Source of the DNA: JABMMZ01 sp040403495
GTDB taxonomy: Bacteria; Bacteroidota; Bacteroidia; NS11-12g; UBA955
Direction of reading: 5' to 3'
Assembly: GCA_040403495.1 (NCBI GenBank)
Contig: JBBAKM010000005.1
Location: 62,001 to 126,000, forward strand
Length of the DNA: 64,000 nt
A program made the translations under genes and the position numbers. The notes beneath the pieces were generated by a model. That model was given only the letters and a program-made list of their open reading frames with translations. It ran no database searches and was not told where the DNA came from. The first letter of the stretch is position 1. Every line of letters begins with the position of its first letter. Below, piece by piece: positions 26,467-35,552 of this stretch.

Positions 26467-27162
26467 TTATTTGGCTTGGTGTAAAAGGTCTATAATGTGA
26501 ACACAATTAAGTGTTAGTTGTTTTGATTTGCAATAATTCATAAAGTGGAAACGGCAAATGTCGTCTGCAAATACAACATTAGTGATGTTCAATTCCATAA
26601 TTTGATTGGCAAACTCCTCAGCAAGTTTAAACGAAAGTTCCTGATTGGAAGCAGGTAAACATGCACCTGCACCACAACAAGTTTTCTTTATTGTTGAAGT
26701 GTGCCATTCAACCTTGCCGAATAATTTTAGCCATTTTTCTTGTTGTAGTATGTCGCCATAGCAATCAAATATGTAAAAATAAGCGCCTTGTATTTTGTCA
26801 CTGTTGCTTATTTTTAATTGCTCTATAAGATTGTTAAAGTCAATAACTTGTTTTGAGAAAGCAATGGCCTCATTGTGTGAAACAGTGTTGTTGAACAATT
26901 GAGTGTAATGCTTGTGAAAGGTTTCAGAGCATCTTTTGCCACAACTCATCACTGTATTGTTTTGGAGGTTTTTTAATTGAAATTCTCCTGTTTTTTTGGC
27001 GTTTTTTAAATCGCCTTTTTCAAAAAAAGGAAGTCCACAGCAAGTGTCATTCTCAATTATTTGATATTGAGAGTCAATGCTTTTGACTAATTGGATTAGT
27101 TTTTCTGAAGTTTCAGGAAAAAAAAGCCTTGTAACACACGGTATCTGTATCAATTTGGACAC
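26467..27162 (-). CDS. LutA/GlcF-type (Fe-S)-binding CCG-domain protein
   Basis: A 231-residue protein with two CCG repeats, the cysteine-rich domain of lactate utilisation protein LutA, heterodisulfide reductase HdrB and glycolate oxidase GlcF. Repeat one has Cys9, Cys41-Cys42-Gly43 and Cys74/Cys78. Repeat two has Cys134, Cys162-Cys163-Gly164 and Cys203. These ligate iron-sulfur clusters. Length fits LutA (about 240 aa). LutB and LutC are not adjacent; instead an Ldh-family dehydrogenase follows at one base. The start is a GTG at 27162 that gives MSKLIQIPCV, the expected N-terminal strand and first cysteine. A -7-like element (TAATATTG) lies just upstream. Confidence 0.85.
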   Translation of the reverse strand: MSKLIQIPCVTRLFFPETSEKLIQLVKSIDSQYQIIENDTCCGLPFFEKGDLKNAKKTGEFQLKNLQNNTVMSCGKRCSETFHKHYTQLFNNTVSHNEAIAFSKQVIDFNNLIEQLKISNSDKIQGAYFYIFDCYGDILQQEKWLKLFGKVEWHTSTIKKTCCGAGACLPASNQELSFKLAEEFANQIMELNITNVVFADDICRFHFMNYCKSKQLTLNCVHIIDLLHQAK

Positions 27163-27373
27163 AATGCAATATTAACACGAAAATTAATGAGATGTTTATT
27201 TATTAAAATAACATTTTCAACAAGTTTTGAAAAACGAATGGATTCTACTTGCCTAAAATTGATAACTTTGCATAAGTTTGTAAAAATAAATTTAAACCCT
27301 CATACCACGTTTTTGAAAAATTAGTGTCTTGTCAATAAAAACAGACCTATTGTGGTACAAAATACAATACAAA

Positions 27374-27907
27374 ATGAATATAGAAGACCTTATACAAGGC
27401 TGTATAAAAGAGGACAGGGTTTGTCAAAGAGAACTTTATAAATTGTTTGCAGGAAAAATGATGGTAGTGTGTTTGAGATACGCAAAGGATAAAATGGAAG
27501 CAGAAGATATTTTGCAAGAAGGGTTTATTAAGATTTATGATAATATATCTAAATTTAGAATGCAAGGTTCTTTTGAAGGTTGGATAAGACGAATCATGGT
27601 GAATACTGCCATCAATAAAATAAGAGCTGGAAAAAGACACTTCGAAGAGTTGGATGATAAAATGATGGAGGTTTCTAATAGTCAAGATGTTTTGGATAAT
27701 TTTTCTGCAAAAGATATCTTGAATTTGATTAGTGAAATGCCTGCCGGATATAAATATGTATTTAATATGTTCGCAATTGAAGGTTTTAGTCACAAAGAAA
27801 TTGCAGATAGTTTAGGAATTGAAGAAGCGAGCTCAAGAAGCCAATACGCGAAAGCAAAAAAATATTTACAACAAAAATTAATTGAATTACAAAAAGTTAA
27901 GTTATGA
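27374..27907 (+). CDS. ECF RNA polymerase sigma factor
   Basis: A 177-residue group IV sigma-70 factor. Region 2 is visible in CLRYAKDKMEAEDILQEGFI and FEGWIRRIMVNTAINKIR. Region 4 carries the helix-turn-helix FSHKEIADSLGIEEASSRS. There is no region 1.1 or 3. The frame opens at a TTG (27329), but the ATG at 27374 gives the usual N-terminus (MNIEDLIQGC). A -7 element TAACTTTG lies at 27263-27270, 103 bp upstream, without a -33 TTG at standard spacing, so the gene may be autoregulated by a different promoter type. The stop overlaps the start of the next gene (ATGA), which encodes a membrane protein with an anti-sigma-like N-terminus. The pair is probably sigma and regulator. Confidence 0.93.
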   Translation: MNIEDLIQGCIKEDRVCQRELYKLFAGKMMVVCLRYAKDKMEAEDILQEGFIKIYDNISKFRMQGSFEGWIRRIMVNTAINKIRAGKRHFEELDDKMMEVSNSQDVLDNFSAKDILNLISEMPAGYKYVFNMFAIEGFSHKEIADSLGIEEASSRSQYAKAKKYLQQKLIELQKVKL

Positions 27908-29289
27908 AAAATGATTTATTTGAAAAGCAAATTTCAGAAAAGTTGGACCAATTTCAGGTTCCTCCTAGTCGAGATTTGTTTGATGACATTATGAAAGCAA
28001 GAACACCGCAAGTTAAAAAAGCCTTTTGGTCAACTTGGCGTGTGCTTTCTGCTTTATTGATTACTGCCACAGTTTCTATTACTGTACACAAATTGTTGCC
28101 AACCCAAACTGATGAAATTGCATTTTCTGAAAAGTCGATTGTCTCTGATAAAGATAATCAAGCAAGCGCAGAGGAAAGTAAAATCTCAAATTCAACTTCC
28201 GAACAAGGGAACAAGAATGAGATGCTTGGCGCAATTTCTAAAAAGCAAAGTAGAAAAAGTGTAAACACCGGATTTAAGTCAAGCCCAAATGAGGCTGCTA
28301 AAGGGAATAATGCTGAAAATAATGCCGCAAACACTTTATCTGAAGGAGATGTTTTTGAAAGTTACTTTAATGCTAATTCCAAAAATCGCCCAACTATAGA
28401 TTATGAAAAGCATGATGGAAACAGTCATCTTTATGTGTTTGTAACAGAAAGCCAAAAAGACATAGACAAAGTGATGGTTAATCACATGAAAAACAAGTTG
28501 TTTGTACGATTTGTCAACCATTTTCCAAAATTAGCTTTAAGTAAAGTGGAACAACAAAAGATTGAAAGTGTCAATAGAATGACTAAAAAACCAGTTTATA
28601 TTGATGTGTTTCAGTTAAACTCCTTTTCAAAACCAGTTATCTCTAACAGCCAATTTCAACTTCATAACATGGGTGTTTTGGCAACCAACTCAGCTTCGTT
28701 CGGTTGGGGCGTAAATTTAGAACTTCCTTTGAAGGGAAAATGGAATGTGTTTTCAGGCGTTCATAGTTTTAACTTAAATAATCAATACAAAGGACAAATT
28801 AAATATAGTGAAAATGAAGAGAAAATTACGAAAACAACCAGATTTATCAATGATCCTATAAAAGGTGTAATTACTGTTGAATCCTTTGATACCTCCCTTG
28901 TTTCTGTTTCTAAAAGTAGAAATATAGAGTTGCAAAACTCATATAAATTAATTCAAATTCCATTGGGAATGAGTTATAATTTTGGATACAAATCATTCGA
29001 GTTTTCATTAAATGCTGCAGCTATGCTAAATTGGTCAAGAGAACAAAGTTTTCAATCCATTAATTGGCAAAGTGATCAAGTTAATAAAACAGAATCTTCT
29101 AATAATTTATTTGGTTTAGGAGTCAATGCCGGAGTTAAGGTTTATTATCCTTTGACAAATCATTTTAAAGTATTTGTGCAGCCTGGAATTCAGTCATACA
29201 GTATGAATGGGGTTAAATCTTCATACTCACATAACGAGTCAGTGTTGGCGAAACAACTACAAGTTGGAATTAGATACAGCGTGTTTTAA
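27904..29289 (+). CDS. Putative anti-sigma/outer-membrane-barrel fusion protein
   Basis: No named family. The 461-residue protein has three parts. A short acidic cytosolic N-terminus (1-40, LFEKQISEKLDQFQVPPSRDLFDD) resembles the start of Bacteroidota proteins that follow ECF sigma genes. One membrane helix lies at about 41-63, followed by a Ser/Asn/Lys-rich low-complexity linker (about 75-150). A C-terminal region (about 215-461) has alternating aromatic beta-strands (IPLGMSYNFGYKSFEFSLNAAAML, split over two strands; VFVQPGIQSYSM; QVGIRYSVF) and ends in Phe, as outer-membrane barrels do. It overlaps the sigma gene by four bases. The simplest hypothesis is an inner-membrane-anchored anti-sigma factor with a periplasmic or outer-membrane sensor domain. 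The anti-sigma role is inferred from context only. Confidence 0.7.
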   Translation: MKNDLFEKQISEKLDQFQVPPSRDLFDDIMKARTPQVKKAFWSTWRVLSALLITATVSITVHKLLPTQTDEIAFSEKSIVSDKDNQASAEESKISNSTSEQGNKNEMLGAISKKQSRKSVNTGFKSSPNEAAKGNNAENNAANTLSEGDVFESYFNANSKNRPTIDYEKHDGNSHLYVFVTESQKDIDKVMVNHMKNKLFVRFVNHFPKLALSKVEQQKIESVNRMTKKPVYIDVFQLNSFSKPVISNSQFQLHNMGVLATNSASFGWGVNLELPLKGKWNVFSGVHSFNLNNQYKGQIKYSENEEKITKTTRFINDPIKGVITVESFDTSLVSVSKSRNIELQNSYKLIQIPLGMSYNFGYKSFEFSLNAAAMLNWSREQSFQSINWQSDQVNKTESSNNLFGLGVNAGVKVYYPLTNHFKVFVQPGIQSYSMNGVKSSYSHNESVLAKQLQVGIRYSVF

Positions 29290-30821
29290 TGCTTAAAAAC
29301 CTTTTTATATTACTTTGTCCTGTGTTGAGCTTGTTTTCTCAAGCCTCAATGGGAGAGATGTCATTGAACAGGATGAAAATATTCACAAATTCTAACGGAT
29401 TGTTGTTTGATAGTATAGGTTTTCAAGGGTTGTTTAATAAAAACATTGGATTTTCTAGTGGAGTAGGCGTGTGGATGTGCGCAACTGACAATAATGGTGA
29501 TTTAAGAGTGGCTGCTCACCAATTGGGTGGGACAAATCACGAGTTTTGGGCAGGCCCTTTGGCATTGAATGGTGGAAATGCAGCCAATTCAAATGATTGG
29601 AATTATACTTATTCTATAACATCCAAAGAAGTGGAAAATCACCAATTGAATTATAATAAAAATGGATACCAAATGCCCAATTCGATAAAAACTTGGCCTG
29701 GTTCAAAAGGAAGTCCGTATGCACAGGTTTTAGCGCCATTTGTTGATTTTCAAACCAATGATCTAATCTATAAGCCTGAAGAAGGTGATTACCCTTATTT
29801 TCAAGGAGATAAGTTGTTGTATTCGATTTCAAATGATAAATATGCGAACCACGCTTATTCTAATACACAGCCATTAGGGGTAGAATTACATACTTCTGTT
29901 TATGGTTTTGATACACAAGATACAATTTTAGGAAATGCTATTTTGGTAAGGTATATAGTTTACAATCGTTCGAATGTAAACTATAATAATTTTAGGTTTT
30001 CAGTTGTTAATAGTTTTAAAATTGGGCAAGTTGAAAATGAATATTTGGGTACTGATGTAAAGAATAAAATATTATTTGCATATAATGATTTTAGTGATGC
30101 AACGTTTGGTGGTCGACTTGTGTCTTTGAGTTGTATGGCGCTTAATAATACTATAAATTCAACCATGTATTATAATAATAACAACGATATTATTAATGGA
30201 AGGCCTACAAATGCAAGCGATTTTAAAGCATTGATGAGTGGTAAGTGGAAAAATGGAAGTTCTTTAAAGTATGGAGGGAATGGTGTTGATGGTAGTTCTA
30301 TTGCCCGTTTTGTTTATCCTTTTGATACCGATTCGGAAAATAGCAATTTAATGTGGAGTGAACCTTTGGTGGGAAATTTGCCTGGAAGAAGAGTTGGTTT
30401 AATGAATTTTGATAGTTTGACTTTGAGTGCAGGTGGATTTGTTTATTATGATTTACTTTATAATTTTGTTGATGAAAAGTATAATAACATTAAACAAATA
30501 GGGGATAATTGTTTAAGAGTTAAGCAAGCTTTGATTGATAATAAAACACTAGCAAACAACCCCAAATCAATTAAAAATAGACTCGACAACAGGGTTTATC
30601 CTAATCCGTTAAAAAGTGGTGGAAAATTGTATTTTGCAGAAGTGCTTGAAAATAATACTGTAATAGAGATATTGAATGCCCAAGGGCAATTGGTTTATCA
30701 AAAAAATTTGGATAACACCATTAAGTATATTATCTTACCTGACAGTTTTGTACATGGTGTCCACTTTTTAAGAATTAAAAAATTAAACACAATTGAGTGT
30801 TACAAAATAACGATAGAATAA
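29289..30821 (+). CDS. Secreted protein with T9SS type A sorting domain
   Basis: A 510-residue exported protein with a signal peptide (1-19, ending LFSQA). The N-terminal half (GLLFDSIGFQGLFNKN, GVGVWMCATDNNGDLRVAA, EFWAGPLALNGG, APFVDFQTNDLIYKPEEGDYP) matches a recurrent family of Bacteroidota T9SS cargo of unknown function. The last 75 residues form a type A sorting domain (NRVYPNPL at the start, then a GVHFLRIKK strand and a final KITIE). The start ATG shares one base with the stop of the barrel-fusion gene, so it is part of the ECF sigma operon. That location suggests its expression depends on that sigma factor. I cannot assign an activity. Confidence 0.85.
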   Translation: MLKNLFILLCPVLSLFSQASMGEMSLNRMKIFTNSNGLLFDSIGFQGLFNKNIGFSSGVGVWMCATDNNGDLRVAAHQLGGTNHEFWAGPLALNGGNAANSNDWNYTYSITSKEVENHQLNYNKNGYQMPNSIKTWPGSKGSPYAQVLAPFVDFQTNDLIYKPEEGDYPYFQGDKLLYSISNDKYANHAYSNTQPLGVELHTSVYGFDTQDTILGNAILVRYIVYNRSNVNYNNFRFSVVNSFKIGQVENEYLGTDVKNKILFAYNDFSDATFGGRLVSLSCMALNNTINSTMYYNNNNDIINGRPTNASDFKALMSGKWKNGSSLKYGGNGVDGSSIARFVYPFDTDSENSNLMWSEPLVGNLPGRRVGLMNFDSLTLSAGGFVYYDLLYNFVDEKYNNIKQIGDNCLRVKQALIDNKTLANNPKSIKNRLDNRVYPNPLKSGGKLYFAEVLENNTVIEILNAQGQLVYQKNLDNTIKYIILPDSFVHGVHFLRIKKLNTIECYKITIE

Positions 30822-30830
30822 AAAATAGAT

Positions 30831-33800
30831 ATGAATAGATTATACAAAATAGCATTATTGTTTACCTGCTTGTTGATTTTCGACAATGCAAAGGCCACCC
30901 ACATGATGGGAGGAGACATTACCTACGAATGCCTTTCTAATGGGAGGTATAAGTTTGTGATGAAGGTTTATCGTGATTGTCGTGGTATTCCTTTTAACAA
31001 CCCTTCAATTAGTATGTATTGTATAAGTGGAGGTAACATGAGTAATAATACAAATGTAAATTACACACGAACAGCCATTAATGATATTACCCCGAATTGT
31101 TCTTCTGGAACAGCGCCATGTAATCCTGAAAATCAAACAGCTGGTGAGGGTATCGAGGAGCATGTTTTTGAAGCCATAGTGGATTTTAATACAAGTCCAT
31201 TTAAAGCACTAAAAGATGCAGGCTGTTGCGAAATCAGAATCAAAGTAGAACAATGTTGCCGAAATGGAGCGATTACAACAATTTCTCCTGGAAACTTTTT
31301 TACTGATGCGATGATTAATATCTGTAATATTGACAAAACTAGAAAGAAATGTAATACTTCTCCTCAATTGTCAATTCCACCAGTAGCTTACCTATGTTGT
31401 AACCAACCATTTACATACAACAATGGTGTACGTGAGGTTATTGACGGAGATAGTTTGTCTTACGAACTTTCAACGCCACTGAGTGCTAATAATACCAATG
31501 AAAGTTATACTGGGAATTTTAATGCTCAAATCCCAATGACACCATTTTGTCCCCCAAACCCTGGTGTTGTAAATTGTCGTCCATTGCCAAATGCGAAACC
31601 ACCAAGAGGTTTTTATTTTGATAGAGAAACAGGTGATATCGTGTTTACGCCAACAAAATGTGATGAGGTTGGAGTAATCGTAATTCAAGTAAATGAATGG
31701 AGAAAGGACTCAGCTACAAACAAATGGATACTCATTGGTTTTACCAGACGTGACATGCAGCTTGTTGTAAAAACATGTCCTGATAATAATCCTCCATACT
31801 TTACAGGTACTAACAAATACAGTGTTTGTGAAGGGGATAGAATCTGTTTTAAAATTCAGTCTAAAGATGATCCATTCTTGCCAAACCAAACCAGACCTGA
31901 TACAACAGTTTTGACATGGAACAATGGTATTCCAGGTGCATCGTTTACAATAGTAGATCCAACTGCTAGAGAAAAACAAGCGGAGTTCTGTTGGACAACT
32001 AAAATTGGAGATGCTCGACCAAATCCATATTCATTCACTGCTTCTGCAAAAGATGATGCTTGTCCAAAACCATCCCTAGCAAATAGAGGTTACAACGTTA
32101 CTGTTGCCCCAAGAGCTGAAGATAAACGTAAATACACAATCCTTGATTGCGGGCGAGTTAGATTTACAGCTACTCCTAAAGATACGGTTAACTACAATCC
32201 TAAAAATTACAGATACAAATATACTATCAGAGACTCCACAAACAGCGGTGTTCCTTTCTTTATGACCTTTAATAGATCTGATAGTTTTAAATTTAAACGT
32301 GGTGGAAAATATATCATTGAACATGAAATTAATAACCCACCATTCAACTGTCCAACTATTTATTCCGACACTATCATTTTGCCTCCAGTACTTGATGTTG
32401 AATTGGCTTTTGGTAAAGATACTTTCTTGTGTGCTGGTAATTCATTGACAATAGAACCAATTGTAGCTTATGGTTTTGCTCCATATAAATACAGATGGGA
32501 AGTGCCTGTTGGAACTCATAAAGCTGGTGATACGCTCAACAGAATTACCGTAACGCCTACTCAAACAACCCGAATAGTATTAAGGTTAACTGACCGAAAT
32601 AGATGTGTGGATGCTGATACAATGGTTATTAAATACATCAAAAATCCAATCGTTGATATTGGTCCAAACAGAAGAATTTGTACTTATGATTTTGTGACAT
32701 TAGATGCTCAAAATGCAGATTCATTGATATATGAGTGGAATACTATGGAAGATACCAGACAAATTACAATTAATGTAGCAGGTAAGTATTCAGTAAAAGT
32801 GTTAGACAGTATTTATAAATGTTTTGATACTGATACAATGGAATTGTTTGTCAATGATACTGTAATTGCTATTTCAGGTGGAGATAGAGAAATATGCCAT
32901 CAAGATACTTTAAAAGTTATGGCCAAACGAAGACCTTTAGGGTTTACGCGTCAAATAACTTGGAGAGATATTAATTCTGGAGCAACTGTAGCAAACGATA
33001 GTGCCTTTAGATTAAGAATAACAACTCTTGCAACTCGTAAATACGAAATGTTCCTAAGAGTAAATCAAGGTGGTGTTCTCTGTGAAGATTATGATACCTT
33101 TACTCTTACAGTAAATCCTCTTCCGTCATTTATATTTACGCCATTACCGCCACATTGTTATCAGGACGGGGCCATCAATTTGACAACAAGGAAAGTCGCT
33201 GTCGCAAGGGCTGGATTTGATAATACAATAAGAGAATCTGATATCAGATATTTCCAACAACACCGCAATCCTAGTTGGGTTACAGGCGGACCAGTTGGAC
33301 AAAATACATACGTGTGGGATTTTCCTAGGTTTATTAGCAATGACCAAGTGCCAAAAGCTGGTATCACTGATATAATTTGCTATGAATACAGAGATTCAAA
33401 AGGATGTTACAACAGAGAATGTAAAAACATTAGGTTAAATCCTAACCCTACTGTAGAATTAGATAAAGGTACTTTCTGTCAAAAAGCGGGTCCTATTGAT
33501 TTAGGTAAACTAATACTTAGACCAATTCCTTCAGCAAAAGCTGGTGGTCCTGAAAGTTTCAGATGTTTAGATGTTCCATCTGGTTCTGGTGTTGACCCTG
33601 AAGCTATTGTTTATTGGGATTATACTACTATTCCAGCAACTCCATACATGGATCCAGGGTTGGAAGGTGAAAATCAAAAAACTGGACAATATCAAATTGA
33701 ATACTGTTTCCAAGATGCTATTTCTGGATGTAAATCATGCGACTCTGCATGGATTACAGTTGTTAGATTGCCAGAAATTGAATTCAGTGGAATACCAAAG

Positions 33801-35480
33801 CAGTGTATCAACTACCCATTACTAGCATTAGATAGTTTTGCAAAAGACAGAAATACAGGTCAACGTTTTGACAAAGGTGAATGGTCTACAGTTGAATTTA
33901 GAAACTCTCGTGACATGGGTAATCCAAATATAGCAAACGTGATTAATAATTCAGTTAGAACTAAAAAGATATTTGACCCAAGTTTAGGTGCAGGACAATA
34001 CTTGCTAAAGTTAACTGATATTTCAAGCGGATGTCCTGTGGCAGACAGTGTTGAAGTGACTGTTAATGGTTTGCCTATTCTTAGAATCAATATCCCTGAT
34101 ACCGTATGTTCAAGTAATGCTCCTTTTGAATTGTTCAACGAACAACCGTCAGGCCCAGTAGGGACTTGGTCAGGAATAGGAGTCGTAGGTCGTGACTTTA
34201 ACCCAGGCATCAGTCCTAAAACCAAACAATATGAGGATCCTATCCGTTTGAAATACGAATACACCAATCCTCTAACAGGTTGTAGTGACTCTATTGCGAA
34301 AAACATAAGAATTCAAAGCCAACCAGAAGTTACTGTAACTACGCCAAGTCCATACCAACAGTGTGAAGGTCAAGTGTTCAACTTAGTTGCAACCAAAGCG
34401 TGGGCACAAAACACTAATTGGTCAAGTAGCGGTGATGGTAATTTTTCTGACAATAGTACTTTAAGTACCATTTATACCCATGGATTATCTGACACATCTT
34501 TAATTGGCTTAAATGGTCAAGTGGTATTAAATATTAATACAATTAAAGAAGGTGTTTGTCCTCCAGCTAATGATGATATTCAGTTAATAATAGAACCATA
34601 CCCTCAATACTCAATGCCAGTACATTTTGTTAAATGTGAGGCTGCTGATATTGACTTTTCTACTACCGTGTTTAAACCAGCTGGTTCTCCTAATTTGAGA
34701 TATACTTGGTACTTCGGTAATGGTGATACTCTTAGAAAATCTACAAATGGAAATCCACAAAAAAGATATGATACTGCTCAAAGAGGATGGTATGATGTTA
34801 ATGTAATAGTACATAATCAGTGGGGCGCAAATGACGACCAAGCTTGTAGTATTCAAAAAGATTCTATTGACTATGTAAGAGTGTTGCCTCAACCAAAAGC
34901 AGCCTTTACCAGTGACCCAGGATTCTTTACAACTGTGGCATTCCCTAAATTTAAATTTAAAAATGAAACACAATACAGATGGGGTGCAGAAAATATGAGT
35001 TACTTGTGGTCGTTTGATTTGAATGATATCGAAGATACTTCTACACAAATCAACCCAATTAAAACTTACCCATCTGATACAACAGTTTATTGGGTTAATT
35101 TAATGGCAAGATACACCTACCCTGCAAGCGGAGATATTACATTAAGTGAAGATGTAGTTTGCGAGGACTCTATTGGAGCGTTAAGAAAAATTGGTCCAGA
35201 CGTAACAGTGTTTGTTCCAACCGCCTTTAGCCCTGAAAGAACAGGACCAAAAGTAAATAACGTTTTCAGACCAATTGTAAATGGTGAAAAATCTTACAGT
35301 ATTATTTTGTTTAATAGATGGGGTGAAATCTTATGGGAAAGTAAAGATAAATTTGAAAGTTGGGATGGACAGTATAAAGACCAAGATGCCCAACAAGATG
35401 TTTATATTTGGCACATAAAGGTTACAGCCTACGATGGGGAAGAATATAAATACGAGGGAACTGTTACCTTGCTAAGATAA
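30831..35480 (+). CDS. Giant secreted protein with T9SS type B (gliding-associated) C-terminus
   Basis: A 1549-residue exported protein. After a signal peptide (1-22) comes the conserved N-terminal phrase THMMGGDITYEC, then YKFVMKVYRDC, a frequent head domain of large Bacteroidota surface proteins. The body is a series of Ig/PKD-like beta-sandwich modules with many cysteines. The C-terminal 90 residues (VFVPTAFSPERTGPKVNNVF, ILFNRWGEILWES, then VTLLR at the very end) are the gliding-motility-associated CHU_C domain, the type B T9SS signal. Such proteins are secreted by T9SS and attached to the surface; adhesion is the usual suggestion. It starts 9 bp after the type A cargo gene. It is paralogous to the next gene. 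Confidence 0.88.
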   Translation: MNRLYKIALLFTCLLIFDNAKATHMMGGDITYECLSNGRYKFVMKVYRDCRGIPFNNPSISMYCISGGNMSNNTNVNYTRTAINDITPNCSSGTAPCNPENQTAGEGIEEHVFEAIVDFNTSPFKALKDAGCCEIRIKVEQCCRNGAITTISPGNFFTDAMINICNIDKTRKKCNTSPQLSIPPVAYLCCNQPFTYNNGVREVIDGDSLSYELSTPLSANNTNESYTGNFNAQIPMTPFCPPNPGVVNCRPLPNAKPPRGFYFDRETGDIVFTPTKCDEVGVIVIQVNEWRKDSATNKWILIGFTRRDMQLVVKTCPDNNPPYFTGTNKYSVCEGDRICFKIQSKDDPFLPNQTRPDTTVLTWNNGIPGASFTIVDPTAREKQAEFCWTTKIGDARPNPYSFTASAKDDACPKPSLANRGYNVTVAPRAEDKRKYTILDCGRVRFTATPKDTVNYNPKNYRYKYTIRDSTNSGVPFFMTFNRSDSFKFKRGGKYIIEHEINNPPFNCPTIYSDTIILPPVLDVELAFGKDTFLCAGNSLTIEPIVAYGFAPYKYRWEVPVGTHKAGDTLNRITVTPTQTTRIVLRLTDRNRCVDADTMVIKYIKNPIVDIGPNRRICTYDFVTLDAQNADSLIYEWNTMEDTRQITINVAGKYSVKVLDSIYKCFDTDTMELFVNDTVIAISGGDREICHQDTLKVMAKRRPLGFTRQITWRDINSGATVANDSAFRLRITTLATRKYEMFLRVNQGGVLCEDYDTFTLTVNPLPSFIFTPLPPHCYQDGAINLTTRKVAVARAGFDNTIRESDIRYFQQHRNPSWVTGGPVGQNTYVWDFPRFISNDQVPKAGITDIICYEYRDSKGCYNRECKNIRLNPNPTVELDKGTFCQKAGPIDLGKLILRPIPSAKAGGPESFRCLDVPSGSGVDPEAIVYWDYTTIPATPYMDPGLEGENQKTGQYQIEYCFQDAISGCKSCDSAWITVVRLPEIEFSGIPKQCINYPLLALDSFAKDRNTGQRFDKGEWSTVEFRNSRDMGNPNIANVINNSVRTKKIFDPSLGAGQYLLKLTDISSGCPVADSVEVTVNGLPILRINIPDTVCSSNAPFELFNEQPSGPVGTWSGIGVVGRDFNPGISPKTKQYEDPIRLKYEYTNPLTGCSDSIAKNIRIQSQPEVTVTTPSPYQQCEGQVFNLVATKAWAQNTNWSSSGDGNFSDNSTLSTIYTHGLSDTSLIGLNGQVVLNINTIKEGVCPPANDDIQLIIEPYPQYSMPVHFVKCEAADIDFSTTVFKPAGSPNLRYTWYFGNGDTLRKSTNGNPQKRYDTAQRGWYDVNVIVHNQWGANDDQACSIQKDSIDYVRVLPQPKAAFTSDPGFFTTVAFPKFKFKNETQYRWGAENMSYLWSFDLNDIEDTSTQINPIKTYPSDTTVYWVNLMARYTYPASGDITLSEDVVCEDSIGALRKIGPDVTVFVPTAFSPERTGPKVNNVFRPIVNGEKSYSIILFNRWGEILWESKDKFESWDGQYKDQDAQQDVYIWHIKVTAYDGEEYKYEGTVTLLR

Positions 35481-35492
35481 TAACTGTAATGA

Positions 35493-35546
35493 AAAATAAG
35501 CCAAAAGTAGTTTTGAAATATATCAAAACTACTTTTGGCTTATTTT
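35493..35546 (+). terminator. Perfect 24-bp inverted repeat, hairpin between paralogous genes
   Basis: The left arm, 35493-35516, is exactly complementary to the right arm, 35523-35546, with a 6-nt AATATA loop. The stem is 24 bp with no mismatch and its right arm ends in TATTTT. It starts 12 bp after the stop of the 1549-residue gene and ends 6 bp before the ATG of the next gene. It could be a terminator or attenuator, or a stabilising or start-masking mRNA structure. It lacks the long T tract of the other terminators in the window. Confidence 0.85.
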
Positions 35547-35552
35547 AAGAAT

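Noticed and set aside
27347..27793. 148-residue antisense reading frame opposite the sigma factor
   Set aside because: The sense strand encodes an unmistakable ECF sigma factor; the antisense product has no recognisable features.
33860..34306. 148-residue antisense reading frame inside the 1549-residue gene
   Set aside because: Shadow of the sense frame; no signal, motif or promoter, and the sense frame is a clear T9SS protein.
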